Shown piece by piece: positions 16,455 through 25,740 of a stretch of DNA of 50,561 nucleotides. The notes under the pieces are model-generated. The model was not told the origin of the DNA, did not search any database, and worked only from the letters and a program-made list of their open reading frames with translations. The stretch is from an uncultured Lachnospiraceae bacterium (GTDB lineage: Bacteria > Bacillota > Clostridia > Lachnospirales > Lachnospiraceae): contig CAMKQH010000026.1 in assembly GCA_946414885.1 (NCBI GenBank), positions 1 to 50,561 of the forward strand, read 5' to 3'. Position 1 is the first letter of the stretch. Every line of letters starts with the position of its first letter. Position numbers and translations under genes: made by a program.

Positions 16455-16886
16455 ATGCTTCAACGAACATGGAATCAAATTAAGTCTAAGAAAAGGGAAA
16501 TCTTGTCCGCGATCGAAGCCATCCTCGCGGTTATTTTGCTGTACGCGTTTTTCCACTTTTCCGGCATCGGCTGCCCCATTCATTTTCTGACGGGCGTCTC
16601 CTGTCCAGGCTGCGGCATGACGCGTGCAGCCTTTGCTTTGGCACGGTTTCATTTCGCAGATGCCTTCCATTATCATCCCCTTGTGTACGTTATGCCTCTT
16701 ATCGTGCTGATTTTTCTCATAAAACGTCATATTCCGAGGCGACTTTATCAAATTTTAATATTTACATTTATCATATTATTTGTTACTATATACCTAGTTC
16801 GAATGTGCGATCCTACAAATGATATTGTGGAATTTCATCCGGAACAGGGTTTTATCTTTCGAACGATAAAATACTTTTTCACGTGA
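16455..16886 (+). CDS. DUF2752 membrane protein
   Basis: 143 residues. The family motif CPGCGMTRA lies between the first and second membrane helices, and three hydrophobic segments are visible. The function of DUF2752 proteins is not established; the two cysteines suggest metal or redox chemistry. The ribosome binding site is weak (GAGAG). It is 29 bases after the GntR gene, probably co-transcribed. Confidence 0.8.
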   Translation: MLQRTWNQIKSKKREILSAIEAILAVILLYAFFHFSGIGCPIHFLTGVSCPGCGMTRAAFALARFHFADAFHYHPLVYVMPLIVLIFLIKRHIPRRLYQILIFTFIILFVTIYLVRMCDPTNDIVEFHPEQGFIFRTIKYFFT

Positions 16887-16904
16887 GAAAAGGAGGATAA
16901 AAAA

Positions 16905-17525
16905 ATGTTCTGTAGTAATTGTGGTTCTCAAATTCCTGACGGCAACAACAATTGCCCCAATTGCGGTGCGCCCGTTAATAACGGTGCAAACAACCTGAAC
17001 AATGCAATGAATAACGCCCAGGACGCAGCCAAGAATTTCTTTAATTCCGCTGAGCAGTCCCTTGGCAGTGCAATCAACGACATCCGCAATGATTTCAGCA
17101 ACGGCGGCAATTACTCTTCCGGCAGCGCGCTGAAGACGGATCGTTCCCTGGTTGCTTACATTGTACTGACCATCATCACCTGTGGTATTTATGGTTATTA
17201 CTTTGTTTACACCATGGCAAGAGACGTCAACACGGCTTGTGAAGGTGACGGTGAGCAGACTGCCGGCCTGATCGCATTCATCTTGCTTTCCATGGTTACC
17301 TGTGGCTTCTACGCTTATTACTGGTACTACAAGCTGGGCAACAGACTCTGCGCTAACGCACCTCGTTATGGCCTGGCATTCCAGGAAAACGGTACCACCA
17401 TTCTCTTGTGGTGCATCGTTGGTATGTTTGTCTGCGGTATTGGTCCTTTCGTTGCAATGCACATCCTGATCAAGAACACCAACATCATCTGTGCAGCTTA
17501 CAACCGCGTAAACGGCCTGGCATAA
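16905..17525 (+). CDS. Zinc-ribbon DUF4234 membrane protein
   Basis: 206 residues. An N-terminal zinc ribbon (CSNCG, CPNCG) is followed by an Asn/Gly-rich linker of about 45 residues, then a DUF4234-like membrane domain with TCGIYGYYFVYTMARDVN and a second TCGFYAYYWYYKLGN repeat, and a last helix near the C-terminus. Codon use is strongly biased to preferred codons, unlike its neighbours, which suggests high expression. It is the last gene before the terminator at 17551. Confidence 0.8.
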   Translation: MFCSNCGSQIPDGNNNCPNCGAPVNNGANNLNNAMNNAQDAAKNFFNSAEQSLGSAINDIRNDFSNGGNYSSGSALKTDRSLVAYIVLTIITCGIYGYYFVYTMARDVNTACEGDGEQTAGLIAFILLSMVTCGFYAYYWYYKLGNRLCANAPRYGLAFQENGTTILLWCIVGMFVCGIGPFVAMHILIKNTNIICAAYNRVNGLA

Positions 17526-17550
17526 TCGCCATAATTAATTGAATAACGGT

Positions 17551-17588
17551 AAAACGGCATAGCCGCAACTGCGGCCATGCCGTTTTTT
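17551..17588 (+). terminator. Intrinsic terminator after the DUF4234 gene
   Basis: AAACGGCAT and GCCGCA pair with GCGGC and ATGCCGTTT, followed by a T-run. It ends the exporter/GntR/DUF2752/DUF4234 run. From here to 17762 nothing further was recognised. Confidence 0.9.
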
Positions 17589-17762
17589 ACATTCTAAACT
17601 TGCTCCCACTGATGCGTGAAGCTTATAACCACTGCAGGCTGAAGGCTATTAACAATTGTATTTCTTTTTCCTCTCCGCGTAAAGAAAAATTCCTGCCAAA
17701 ACAGCACATAACCCACCCATCACGTATGACATTTTCTTCACCCCTCATTCTTGATTTTTCCC

Positions 17763-19145
17763 TCACTCCACGTTTACTAAGTAACTGGTAATGGCATAAA
17801 CCGTCATTCCGTTATATTCCATCCTGGACCATCCGAGATCTTTGTTGATTCCGGTGCGCCTAAGCCTTTCTCCCGCACTCAGCGTGCCAAGTATCCTGGA
17901 TGACTCATGCGTCGTGCTGGGCAGAGATCTTAGATTCACGATCTCTTTTGCCGTCACGTAGTCATTCACTTCCTCAAAGACCGTCTTTACTTCAATGCCA
18001 TCTACGTTTATGCTCTTCTCTTCGTCCCCCTTCTTTACGGAGAAATCCGTCGTCAGGTAAGAAGTTACTGCGTAAAGCACCTGTCCCTGCCATTCCACGC
18101 GGGACCAACCTTTATCGGAAGTGCCCGTTCTGATGGCTTCCTCGCCATTCTCAAGTACGTGAACAATCTCACCTATGTCCGTCCCCGGCCAGGTTCTAAG
18201 ATTTGTCTGGATCTTAGCCGTCACGCTCTCATGGCACTCCGCAAATTGCATTTCCGAATCCGTGCCGGGCCATGCTTTCTCTGGCGGCGTTGGGTCCTTC
18301 GGTGCCTTGGCCGCGTCAAATCTCAGATATGCAAGATTCACGTCCGCCCCTGTTTTCATTCCTTCCACGTGTCCATTGTCACTATACTGCCACATGGCAT
18401 GCGTTCCGCCATAAGAACTCTTTTTCGTCTGTGGATAAGGTTTTTCAGGATATTGCGCAACCCAGACCTTCCCATGCTCTTCCATCCGGCTCACGTCCCA
18501 GGCGTCAGCGCCTTCCATTTCGCCTTTGGAAGCATAAAACATTGGGTCATAGCCCCTCGCCCGGATCTCATCCAGAAAGGCGATGGCAATCTGTGTTCTT
18601 TCCTCCGCAGGCATCAAAAAATTCCTGCTGTCCGCATCCATATACCCCTCGCAGTCATATGCGATCGGATACGTAATGGAGTAGCGCGCCACGAAATCCG
18701 CGACAAAATCCGCTTCCTCCTTCGCTTCCTCCTCCGTGATGGCGCTGGAATAAAAATATGCCCCCAGGAAAAGGCCAGCTTCCCCAGCCTTCTGCAGATT
18801 ATATGCCGCATTTTCATCCGCCGTGATCTTTCCATCCTTTGCCGTCCGGTATCCAACGCGGACCATGACGAACTCTATGCCGCTCTCCCGCACCTTTTCA
18901 TAATCTATGATGCCCTGCCACTTTGACACGTCGATTCCAAGCGAAGTCGCGACAGGCTTTTCCTCTTCCAAGACTTCGCTCGCGATGCTCTCGCCCTGCA
19001 ACGGTTTGCTTCCGCTTTCGCCTGCATCCACGCTTCCCTGTGTTTCCTCCGTTCCCTTTCCGAGAAACAGCGCTAATATAAGAATTATGATTGTAGTAAC
19101 GGCAAGCAGAAATCCCGCCAGTACTTTTTGACTTACGTTTTTCAT
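17763..19145 (-). CDS. Membrane-anchored GH25 lysozyme with two SH3-type repeats
   Basis: 460 residues. A hydrophobic helix at about 9-29 is a signal anchor, then a Ser/Glu-rich linker. GH25 domain at about 68-285, with GIDVSKWQG (Asp72) and AYDCEGY giving the catalytic Asp164/Glu166 pair. Two bacterial SH3-like repeats at about 310-375 and 390-455, each with a NLRxxPxT motif and a TSYL end. GH25 enzymes cut the N-acetylmuramic acid-N-acetylglucosamine bond in peptidoglycan, so this is a wall-remodelling enzyme held outside the membrane. AAGGA precedes the ATG. It is a single gene. Confidence 0.92.
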   Translation of the reverse strand: MKNVSQKVLAGFLLAVTTIIILILALFLGKGTEETQGSVDAGESGSKPLQGESIASEVLEEEKPVATSLGIDVSKWQGIIDYEKVRESGIEFVMVRVGYRTAKDGKITADENAAYNLQKAGEAGLFLGAYFYSSAITEEEAKEEADFVADFVARYSITYPIAYDCEGYMDADSRNFLMPAEERTQIAIAFLDEIRARGYDPMFYASKGEMEGADAWDVSRMEEHGKVWVAQYPEKPYPQTKKSSYGGTHAMWQYSDNGHVEGMKTGADVNLAYLRFDAAKAPKDPTPPEKAWPGTDSEMQFAECHESVTAKIQTNLRTWPGTDIGEIVHVLENGEEAIRTGTSDKGWSRVEWQGQVLYAVTSYLTTDFSVKKGDEEKSINVDGIEVKTVFEEVNDYVTAKEIVNLRSLPSTTHESSRILGTLSAGERLRRTGINKDLGWSRMEYNGMTVYAITSYLVNVE

Positions 19146-19293
19146 GGTTAATCCTTATGGTAGTTTATTAAAGAGTTTCGTTGTCATTCTACTAAAATCA
19201 TTATAACGCCTTTCCGTTGTCATGCAATTTAAGATTTGTTTAATATTTCATAAAATCTTTCCTGCAAATGGCACCACTGCAGCCGATGAACAC

Positions 19294-20589
19294 TCATCGA
19301 CCTGTTTCTTCTCCAAGCAGGAACTTTTCAATGCCGATATAGTATATCCCATCATCATCGTGCCATGGTATGATATTATCCTTAATGACAACTATCTTGC
19401 GAAAGGAGTCATTGATGCGCTTTAGGGAATTGACCTCCTGCCTACGTTTTTCCTCGTCTGATACATTGAGTGCCGACTGGATATAAAGCCTGTCACTTCC
19501 GTTGTTTGCAACAAAGTCTATTTCAAGCTGTGAACGGACACTTTTTCGTTCTGCATTCTTGTGATTATACTCAACAATTCCGACATCTACACTATAATCA
19601 CGATAACGAAGCTCGTTGTAAATAATATTCTCCATTATGTGGTTTTCTTCCTGCTGTCGGAAGTTGAGTCTTGCATTGCGCAGTCCGATGTCGGAGAAGT
19701 AGTATTTGAGCGGTGAGCCGATATACTTTCTGCCCTTTACGTCAAACCTCTGTGCCTTGTACAGGAGAAAAGCATCTATGAAGTAATCGAGATATTTTGC
19801 AATGGTATCGTCAGTGATACTCATTTTTTTTACGCTTGCAAAGGTGTTTGACAACTTTAAAGGATTGGTAAGAGAACCGACAGACGATGAGATCACGTCC
19901 AAAAGGTCTTCAAGAACGCTTTTGGCATGACCTATACTTTTTCTCGTGATGATGTCATCAAGGTATATCTTATCGAAAAGATCGCGGAGATACATAGCCT
20001 TGTCTTCATGTGTCTTTTGCAGCATCACAAGAGGCATTCCGCCGTACGTAAAGTATTCCTGCCAAGCGTCGTGTTTATCGCCGGTGTAGGCGTTATAAAA
20101 CTCTGAAAATGAAAGCGGGTTTACCCGTATCTCGTCACCTCTGCCACGGAATTCGGTCAGAATATCGGAGGACAGCATCTTTGAATTGCTTCCGGTCACG
20201 TAAACATCGGCATTCTTTATTTTCATCAAACCCAGCACAACATCAACGAAGCCGACCGTTTCATCGGTTCCCGGAAGATACGGATTCGGTATTTCGGCGA
20301 CCTTCTGTATCTCGTCAAGGAAGATATAGTACATTCTTTCCTTATCTGTCATGAGCTCACGGATATGCTTTCCGAGTTCTATAGGGTTACGCCAACGGAT
20401 ATTCTCGTCGTCATCAAGAGCCAGCTCGATAATATGCGAATCATCGACCCCTACAGAGTTAAGATATTTATGGTAAATGTCAAACAGGAGATAAGACTTG
20501 CCGCAGCGTCGGATACCCGTTATCACCTTGACCATACCGTTTTCTTTCTTGCGGATAAGCATATCAAGGTATTTTTTTCTTTCTATCAT
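19294..20589 (-). CDS. DUF4143-family AAA ATPase
   Basis: 431 residues. Walker A is GIRRCGKSYLL (near residue 28), a YYIFLDEIQ Walker B and a TGSNSKMLSS sensor follow, and the C-terminal DUF4143 domain includes LEIDFVA, a nuclease-like motif also found in these proteins. Codon use and AT-rich flanks differ from neighbours and suggest acquisition. Such ATPases are widespread, often multi-copy and of unproven role. The start chosen is MIERKKYL behind GAGGTG. Two TGCGT-ATACGCA palindromes lie upstream. Confidence 0.85.
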   Translation of the reverse strand: MIERKKYLDMLIRKKENGMVKVITGIRRCGKSYLLFDIYHKYLNSVGVDDSHIIELALDDDENIRWRNPIELGKHIRELMTDKERMYYIFLDEIQKVAEIPNPYLPGTDETVGFVDVVLGLMKIKNADVYVTGSNSKMLSSDILTEFRGRGDEIRVNPLSFSEFYNAYTGDKHDAWQEYFTYGGMPLVMLQKTHEDKAMYLRDLFDKIYLDDIITRKSIGHAKSVLEDLLDVISSSVGSLTNPLKLSNTFASVKKMSITDDTIAKYLDYFIDAFLLYKAQRFDVKGRKYIGSPLKYYFSDIGLRNARLNFRQQEENHIMENIIYNELRYRDYSVDVGIVEYNHKNAERKSVRSQLEIDFVANNGSDRLYIQSALNVSDEEKRRQEVNSLKRINDSFRKIVVIKDNIIPWHDDDGIYYIGIEKFLLGEETGR

Positions 20590-20611
20590 AACGCACCTCA
20601 CTAGAAATAAT

Positions 20612-20734
20612 TGCGTGCATACGCATTTTTCTCTAATTATTTTAAGACTTTTGCAAACATAAGTCAACAGTTATTGTTGAATATACTGATACTTACATCA
20701 TGCATCTCATTAGAATTATATGCGTATATACGCA
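20612..20734. promoter_or_regulatory. Two related palindromes upstream of the DUF4143 ATPase
   Basis: TGCGTGCATACGCA (20612-20625) and TGCGTATATACGCA (20721-20734) are palindromic, the second perfectly so. Each lies in a similar context (CTCA-TAGAA before it, TCTA after it), so the repeated unit is about 45 bases. They flank the expected promoter region and could be operators, or ends of a small mobile element. Confidence 0.5.
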
Positions 20735-20846
20735 AAATATTCTAGTTCCAATTTATCATAAGACAAAAACGTCCGTTTACTTTACTTCCGCCGCTTTCAA
20801 ACTCTCTGCTTGCAGCTACCACATAATCCGGGGCATTATCCCCCTA

Positions 20847-21212
20847 TCACTTTGCCAGTTTCTCCATTTTTTCTTTAACAGTAATAAACCGCTCTTCTTT
20901 GCGAACCGGATCATATCTTTCCTGTCCCAAATATGGCAAGTAATACCATGCTGTATTATGAGGCAAACTCTCATCGCTTGTGGTTTTGCAGATTTTTTCG
21001 ACATACATAAGCATATTTTCAAGACTTGTCAAAGTCTCAGCTTTATTACCTAAAGCAACATAATAGGTTGCCATATACCTGTATAACATAGCAATGTTAC
21101 CATCCAGAATAGCAGGCTTTTCTTCACCTATTATTTCCGTTATGAACCTGCAAAAGTCTATCATACGCTCAAAATAACGTATTTTGGCTTCCCACTTGTC
21201 CTCCTCTGCGGA
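20847..21212 (-). pseudogene. Truncated 3' remnant of a gene, possibly a HTH/TPR regulator
   Basis: An open frame of about 121 codons that begins after an in-frame TAA at 21213-21215 and has no good ribosome binding site. Its sequence is helical and resembles the repeat-containing C-terminus of longer XRE-type regulators. The N-terminus is missing. The break coincides with an 18-bp tandem repeat, which suggests the repeat interrupted the gene. The family call is tentative. Confidence 0.5.
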
Positions 21213-21271
21213 TTACTCCTCCTCTGCAATTCGCGTCCTCCTCTGCGGATTACTCCTCCTCTGCGGATTAC
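21199..21271. repeat. 18-bp tandem repeat, four units
   Basis: Units TCCTCCTCTGCGGATTAC at 21199-21216, 21236-21253 and 21254-21271, with a variant of 19 bases at 21217-21235. The related sequence GCAATTCGCAGTAATCC (21395-21411) recurs inverted next to the rpsI stop codon. Confidence 0.8.
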
Positions 21272-21347
21272 TGCGAATGCAAGACTCAAGTTCGAAAATG
21301 CTTCGCATTTCCTCACTCGCATCTTGCATTCCAATGAATTGCAGATG

Positions 21348-21386
21348 AAAAAAAGAGTTCCTCGAGTAAACTCGGGAACTCTTTTT
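21348..21386 (-). terminator. Intrinsic terminator of rplM-rpsI
   Basis: Stem GAGTTCC-CGAG with CTCGGGAACTC around a TAAA loop (one bulged base), flanked by an A-run on the left that becomes a T-run on the minus strand. It is nearly symmetrical, so it may work on both strands. Confidence 0.85.
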
Positions 21387-21410
21387 CCATACTGCAATTC
21401 GCAGTAATCC

Positions 21411-21806
21411 TTATCTCTTCGAAAACTGGGGAGCACGTCTTGCAGCCTTCAAGCCGTACTTCTTTCTTTCCTTCATACGAGGGTCTCTGGTGAGGTAGCC
21501 TGCCTTCTTCAGGGTAGGTCTGAACTCGTTGTCAACCTGAAGCAGAGCTCTTGCGATACCGTGTCTGATGGCACCAGCCTGACCGGTGTATCCGCCACCC
21601 TTAACGTTAACCATTACGTCGTACTTATCAGCGGTCTCGGTAGCAACCAGAGGCTGACGAACGATAACCTTCAGGGTCTCAAGACCAAAGTACTCATCCA
21701 TGTTTCTCTTATTGATAATAACGTCGCCCTTACCAGGTACCAGGTAAACTCTTGCGATGGACTTCTTTCTTCTGCCAGTTCCGTAGTACTTTTCAGATTT
21801 AGCCAT
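21411..21806 (-). CDS. rpsI: 30S ribosomal protein S9
   Basis: 131 residues, full length. Typical features are [14 protein letters not shown] at the start, [19 protein letters not shown] in the middle and the [25 protein letters not shown] tail that reaches the ribosomal P site. It lies 23 bases after rplM in the conserved pair. Confidence 0.98.
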   Translation of the reverse strand: MAKSEKYYGTGRRKKSIARVYLVPGKGDVIINKRNMDEYFGLETLKVIVRQPLVATETADKYDVMVNVKGGGYTGQAGAIRHGIARALLQVDNEFRPTLKKAGYLTRDPRMKERKKYGLKAARRAPQFSKR

Positions 21807-21829
21807 GATTTATTCTCTCCTCCTATCCC

Positions 21830-22258
21830 TTAGAAAGTCAATACTTCAGGCTTCTGAGCTTGATGCTTGTGCTCAGGACCTGCGTATACAAACAGCTTGG
21901 TGTACATCTGTCTTCCAAGGGGTCCCTTGGGAAGCATGCCCTTTACTGCCATCTCGATAACGGATTCGGGCTTCTTTGCCAGCTGCTCTTTCAGGGTCGT
22001 CTCTTTCATTCCGCCAACATAATCACTGTGTCTGTAATAGATCTTCTGATCCATCTTCTTACCAGTAACCTTGATCTTCTCAGCGTTGATGACGATCACG
22101 TAATCGCCGGTGTCAATGAAAGGAGTGAAAATAGGCTTATTCTTACCTCTCAGAACCTTTGCAACCTCTGAAGCCAGACGGCCCAGAGTCATATTGGTAG
22201 CATCTACCACGTACCATTTTCTTTCAATGGTAGCAGGACTTGCCATAAAAGTCTTCAT
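21830..22258 (-). CDS. rplM: 50S ribosomal protein L13
   Basis: 142 residues, the standard L13 length. It starts [20 protein letters not shown] and includes [16 protein letters not shown] and [29 protein letters not shown] precedes the ATG at 22258. An in-frame extension upstream reads through the leader RNA and is rejected. Confidence 0.98.
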   Translation of the reverse strand: MKTFMASPATIERKWYVVDATNMTLGRLASEVAKVLRGKNKPIFTPFIDTGDYVIVINAEKIKVTGKKMDQKIYYRHSDYVGGMKETTLKEQLAKKPESVIEMAVKGMLPKGPLGRQMYTKLFVYAGPEHKHQAQKPEVLTF

Positions 22259-22416
22259 TGCGATTTCCTCCATTATTTTGTTAAGAGCTGTTTGCTTTCT
22301 CGCCTTGCGGTCCCGCAGATGTCCGGCCACGAAACGGCAAGCTTGAAAAGCGGCCTGATTCTATCTTAAAATGCTTCGCCGGGGCTTTGGCTAGGCATTC
22401 TGATACATCGTCACAT
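22259..22416 (-). ncRNA. Structured 5' leader of rplM (probable L13 leader)
   Basis: About 157 bases of transcript lie between the promoter and rplM. The 3' part contains GCGGGACCGC, AAGGCGAG and GCAAACAGCTC, which can form stems next to the ribosome binding site. This resembles the Firmicute L13-leader autoregulatory RNA, but the match is from memory and was not tested. Confidence 0.5.
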
Positions 22417-22422
22417 TGGGAT

Positions 22423-22451
22423 ATTATAGGATATGTTGCGTCTCCTGTCAA
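22423..22451 (-). promoter_or_regulatory. Consensus promoter of rplM-rpsI
   Basis: Minus strand: TTGACA (22446-22451), 17-bp spacer, TATAAT (22423-22428). All twelve positions match the sigma-A consensus. The remaining bases to 22655 are AT-rich and presumably carry the divergent promoter of the next gene. Confidence 0.9.
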
Positions 22452-22655
22452 GCCCATTCTTACGTCATTTCAAAGTTTTTTCTTTCCGTCTTCCATTTAT
22501 ATAGAATGCTTTTCTTTGTTTTTCGCCCAATTTTTCCATTTTCTATTGGCGAATAAGGATTTCTGTTATAAAATAGAAATAGCGCCGTTTTGTATTATAT
22601 CATATTTTCTGCAAAAGGAAAGTAAAAAAGTAAGCAAATTGGAAAGGAGAAAGCC

Positions 22656-24305
22656 ATGGCACAAAAGATCACTTGTCCCGTTTGTTTTACCAAAATGAAT
22701 TCCGTTGGGCACGATCTGGTCTGCCCTGAGTGCGGATACAAATATTGCGAGGATCGCATTCCTTACACCTACGACGATCACAATCACAACAATTACGAGA
22801 GCTATAATAAGAAGACAAGTTATAGCTCTGGATATACTTCGTCTCAGGGAAGCAAAACGTCAACCTCGACGTATTCCTCCTCAAAGAGCACGTCCGGATC
22901 CACCTATTCCTCTGCAAAGAGTTCGTCCGGATCCTCTTACTCGTCCCAGAGTAGGCCGTCTTCGTCCAGCTATGGCACGACGGCAACGCAAACTTTCTCA
23001 AATGCGTTAGAGCAGCGTCGCCAGGTATCCACCTCCGGCACGTACCGGAACCGGTCCACAAATAAGAAGAATCCTGTCGGGAAATTCTTGTTATTTCTCT
23101 TTTTATTTTACTTCATAGTCGTAATCATCGTTGCAATGTCCAGCGTTTTTAATGGGGTGTTTGGCGATAAGAATAGCATTATTGATTACTTGAAAGGCTT
23201 AAGTACTGAAACGGAAAGCTCCACTTCGGACAGAAGAGCGGGCAAGGAAGAAACTGAGGAACCTGCGAAGGAAACCTATCCCATCGTAAATGCCGTTCAC
23301 GTATCGCCAGACAAAGTACTTTCTAGTTTTGAGGGAAAAACCGAGCCAGGGACGATCCTCGAGGAAATCCTGTGCCAGACAACTTCCAAGGCGCTTGGAG
23401 ACATAACCGCCGACGACTGTTTAAGCATTACTAGGATTTTTCTCTATCCCTTCGAATCAGAAACCTGTGCCCAGTACGTACTCTCTGACGGCACGTCTGA
23501 TAGCTTTATCGTCAATTGCACGGAATTTGACAGTTCTGAATTATGCCTGTTTAGCAATCTGGAAGTCTTTATCGCTGAAAGCAGTGACGCAATTCTTTCT
23601 CCCGGAGATTTGCTAGGATTAAACTATCTCTTTGCAGTTGGTTGTTCCAACAACCCCGTTGAGCTACTGAGCATTGTTGATACCCAGGATATAGAATATT
23701 TATTTCTAACCGTCAACGGAGACTTAGACCTAAGGGGCATAGAGGAATACCCCTACCTGCACTCCCTTAAAGTCACTGCAGATAACCTTGTAAATGAGGA
23801 TTATATTACCAGGGTTTCTTACTTAGACACTCTTTCCATTACCGTTACGGGTTCTCCCATTGACTATTCGTTTTTAGAGCCTCTGGACTCCTTAAAAGAG
23901 CTCACCATCGAAGCACCGTTCTTTACTGACCTTAACTTTTTGAAGGGCATGCCCCTGCTTACCAGCCTTGAAATTCTGGGCAATGGCATGCTGTCGGACG
24001 TTTCCGCCTTAGAGTACTGCCCCGAACTGGATGCGCTTGCCATCACGAACGCAGACCTTATTCAAGATTTTTCCATTATTGGAAAACTCAAGAATCTCAA
24101 TGACTTAACCTTGAGGTATTGTAAATTGAACGATCTGTCCTGGGCATCCTCCTTAACAAATCTGTCCAGCCTTAAGATTGAAGGAAATTCCGTTACCAGC
24201 CTGGCTCCGCTTGCAAAGCTTTCTAACCTAAAGAAAATATACTGCGCAGGCAATCCCATAGAAGATTACGGCAGCCTGGATCGTTCCCTGATCAAGGATA
24301 ATTAA
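22656..24305 (+). CDS. Zinc-ribbon membrane protein with an extracellular leucine-rich repeat domain
   Basis: 549 residues. An N-terminal zinc ribbon (CPVC, CPECGYKYC) leads into a Ser/Tyr/Thr-rich low-complexity tract at about 50-130, then one membrane helix at about 146-170, an acidic linker, and from about 330 to the end a series of leucine-rich repeats (LxxLxIxxxxLxDxSxL pattern). The zinc ribbon would be inside and the repeats outside. AAAGGAG precedes the ATG. Such repeats usually bind protein. The role is unknown. Confidence 0.75.
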   Translation: MAQKITCPVCFTKMNSVGHDLVCPECGYKYCEDRIPYTYDDHNHNNYESYNKKTSYSSGYTSSQGSKTSTSTYSSSKSTSGSTYSSAKSSSGSSYSSQSRPSSSSYGTTATQTFSNALEQRRQVSTSGTYRNRSTNKKNPVGKFLLFLFLFYFIVVIIVAMSSVFNGVFGDKNSIIDYLKGLSTETESSTSDRRAGKEETEEPAKETYPIVNAVHVSPDKVLSSFEGKTEPGTILEEILCQTTSKALGDITADDCLSITRIFLYPFESETCAQYVLSDGTSDSFIVNCTEFDSSELCLFSNLEVFIAESSDAILSPGDLLGLNYLFAVGCSNNPVELLSIVDTQDIEYLFLTVNGDLDLRGIEEYPYLHSLKVTADNLVNEDYITRVSYLDTLSITVTGSPIDYSFLEPLDSLKELTIEAPFFTDLNFLKGMPLLTSLEILGNGMLSDVSALEYCPELDALAITNADLIQDFSIIGKLKNLNDLTLRYCKLNDLSWASSLTNLSSLKIEGNSVTSLAPLAKLSNLKKIYCAGNPIEDYGSLDRSLIKDN

Positions 24306-24337
24306 GTAAGAAATCATAAATGCAAAGGATTATGATC

Positions 24338-25714
24338 ATGTTAAAGCACTTAAGTAAACGTCTACGAACAACATCGGCAGCCGCGCTCTTTTTACTTTGC
24401 TGCGCCGCCCTTACCGGATGCACCACGTCAAAAGAACCCGCTCCGCTTTCCTCTGACAGTTCCACCGCGTCAGCGATCATCGGAGTACCGATCGCCACGG
24501 CCGCTCCCATTGAGACGCCGGAACCAACCATTGCACCCACGCCGGAACCAACGCAGGCGCCGGAGCTTACGCTGATGGCCCTCGGCGACAATCTTATGCA
24601 CATGGGGATCGTCCATACGGGCGAAAATAAAGACGGCACCAGAAACTATGATTTTCTGTTTGAAGACATCAAGGATTTCATCGACCTCGCTGACGTCAGC
24701 GTAATCAACCAGGAGACCATCTTTGGCGGCAACGAGCTTGGATTCTCCGGATATCCTTATTTCAATTCTCCCACGGAAGTAGGCGATGCCATTGTAAACG
24801 CCGGGTTTGACGTTGTGTTGCAGGCCACAAACCACACGCTCGATCAAAAGCAATCTGGCGTAGAGAATTGCATTAACTATTGGAAACAGCACCCTGAAAT
24901 CCTGATGGTAGGATTACATGACCGTCACGAGACGGAAGACGGAACGCCTCTTCCCATGGAAGATTATATTCCACTGATCACAAAGAATGGCATCACCATT
25001 GCCATTTTGAATTACACCTATGGTCCCAATTTCGAGACTCTTCCCGCATATGCGCGTGGCAGAATGGACGTGCTGTGTAACTGGGATGAGAAAAACGGGC
25101 ATTTGAATTTCACCGAGATCCACCCTCAGGTTTTGGAAGAGATCGCAGCGGCAGACCAAATTGCTGACGCCGTCGTTGTCTTCCCGCACTGGGGTGCAGA
25201 GTATTCCACGACCCCCTCCAAATATCAGAAAAACTTTGCAAAGCAAATGACGGAGGCCGGTGCGGACCTGATCATTGGCGCTCACCCTCACGTCACGCAA
25301 CCCGTGGAATGGGTGAAGGCCGACAACGGAAATGAAAGTCTATGTTATTATTCCCTCGGGAATTACGTGTCCACCCAGCAGGATCCCATTTCCATGCTGG
25401 AGAATATGGCTTGGGTCACCTTCCGCAAGACGGATGAAGGCGTCATCATCGACCGTGACAAGACTGGCAGCATCCCGCTTGTCATGCAGTACTCTGCCGG
25501 TCCCTTACGTTTCAAGGCCGTCTACCTCTTAGAGGAATATCAGCAGGAAGTGGCTGACAAGCACGGCATCCGCAGTTGGGGGCACAAAAACCTCTACGTG
25601 ACCGACCTTAAAAAATGGGCCGACGAGATCATGGGTGACAGCGTAAAATCCGCCTACGACCTAACCGGCCTCCGCAATCCCGACCTTGAACCCCAAAGTC
25701 CCGAAGGCCCATAA
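24338..25714 (+). CDS. CapA-family lipoprotein (metallophosphoesterase-like)
   Basis: 458 residues. The signal peptide ends in the lipobox LTGC near residue 29, followed by a Pro/Glu/Thr-rich linker. The CapA domain begins LMALGDNLMH and has NHTLDQKQSGV, VVFPHWGAEYS and GAHPHVTQPVE, motifs of the PGA-synthesis CapA fold (calcineurin-like). CapA works in poly-gamma-glutamate export in Bacillus, but most clostridial members lie outside such clusters, as here. The start at 24338 is seven bases after AAAGGAT. ATGs at 24320 and 24332 are possible. Confidence 0.85.
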   Translation: MLKHLSKRLRTTSAAALFLLCCAALTGCTTSKEPAPLSSDSSTASAIIGVPIATAAPIETPEPTIAPTPEPTQAPELTLMALGDNLMHMGIVHTGENKDGTRNYDFLFEDIKDFIDLADVSVINQETIFGGNELGFSGYPYFNSPTEVGDAIVNAGFDVVLQATNHTLDQKQSGVENCINYWKQHPEILMVGLHDRHETEDGTPLPMEDYIPLITKNGITIAILNYTYGPNFETLPAYARGRMDVLCNWDEKNGHLNFTEIHPQVLEEIAAADQIADAVVVFPHWGAEYSTTPSKYQKNFAKQMTEAGADLIIGAHPHVTQPVEWVKADNGNESLCYYSLGNYVSTQQDPISMLENMAWVTFRKTDEGVIIDRDKTGSIPLVMQYSAGPLRFKAVYLLEEYQQEVADKHGIRSWGHKNLYVTDLKKWADEIMGDSVKSAYDLTGLRNPDLEPQSPEGP

Positions 25715-25740
25715 AGACTATTCATGTTAATATTGCCGAA

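Noticed and set aside
17589..17762. Small genes between the DUF4234 and lysozyme genes
   Set aside because: The open frames there lack ribosome binding sites and any recognisable product.
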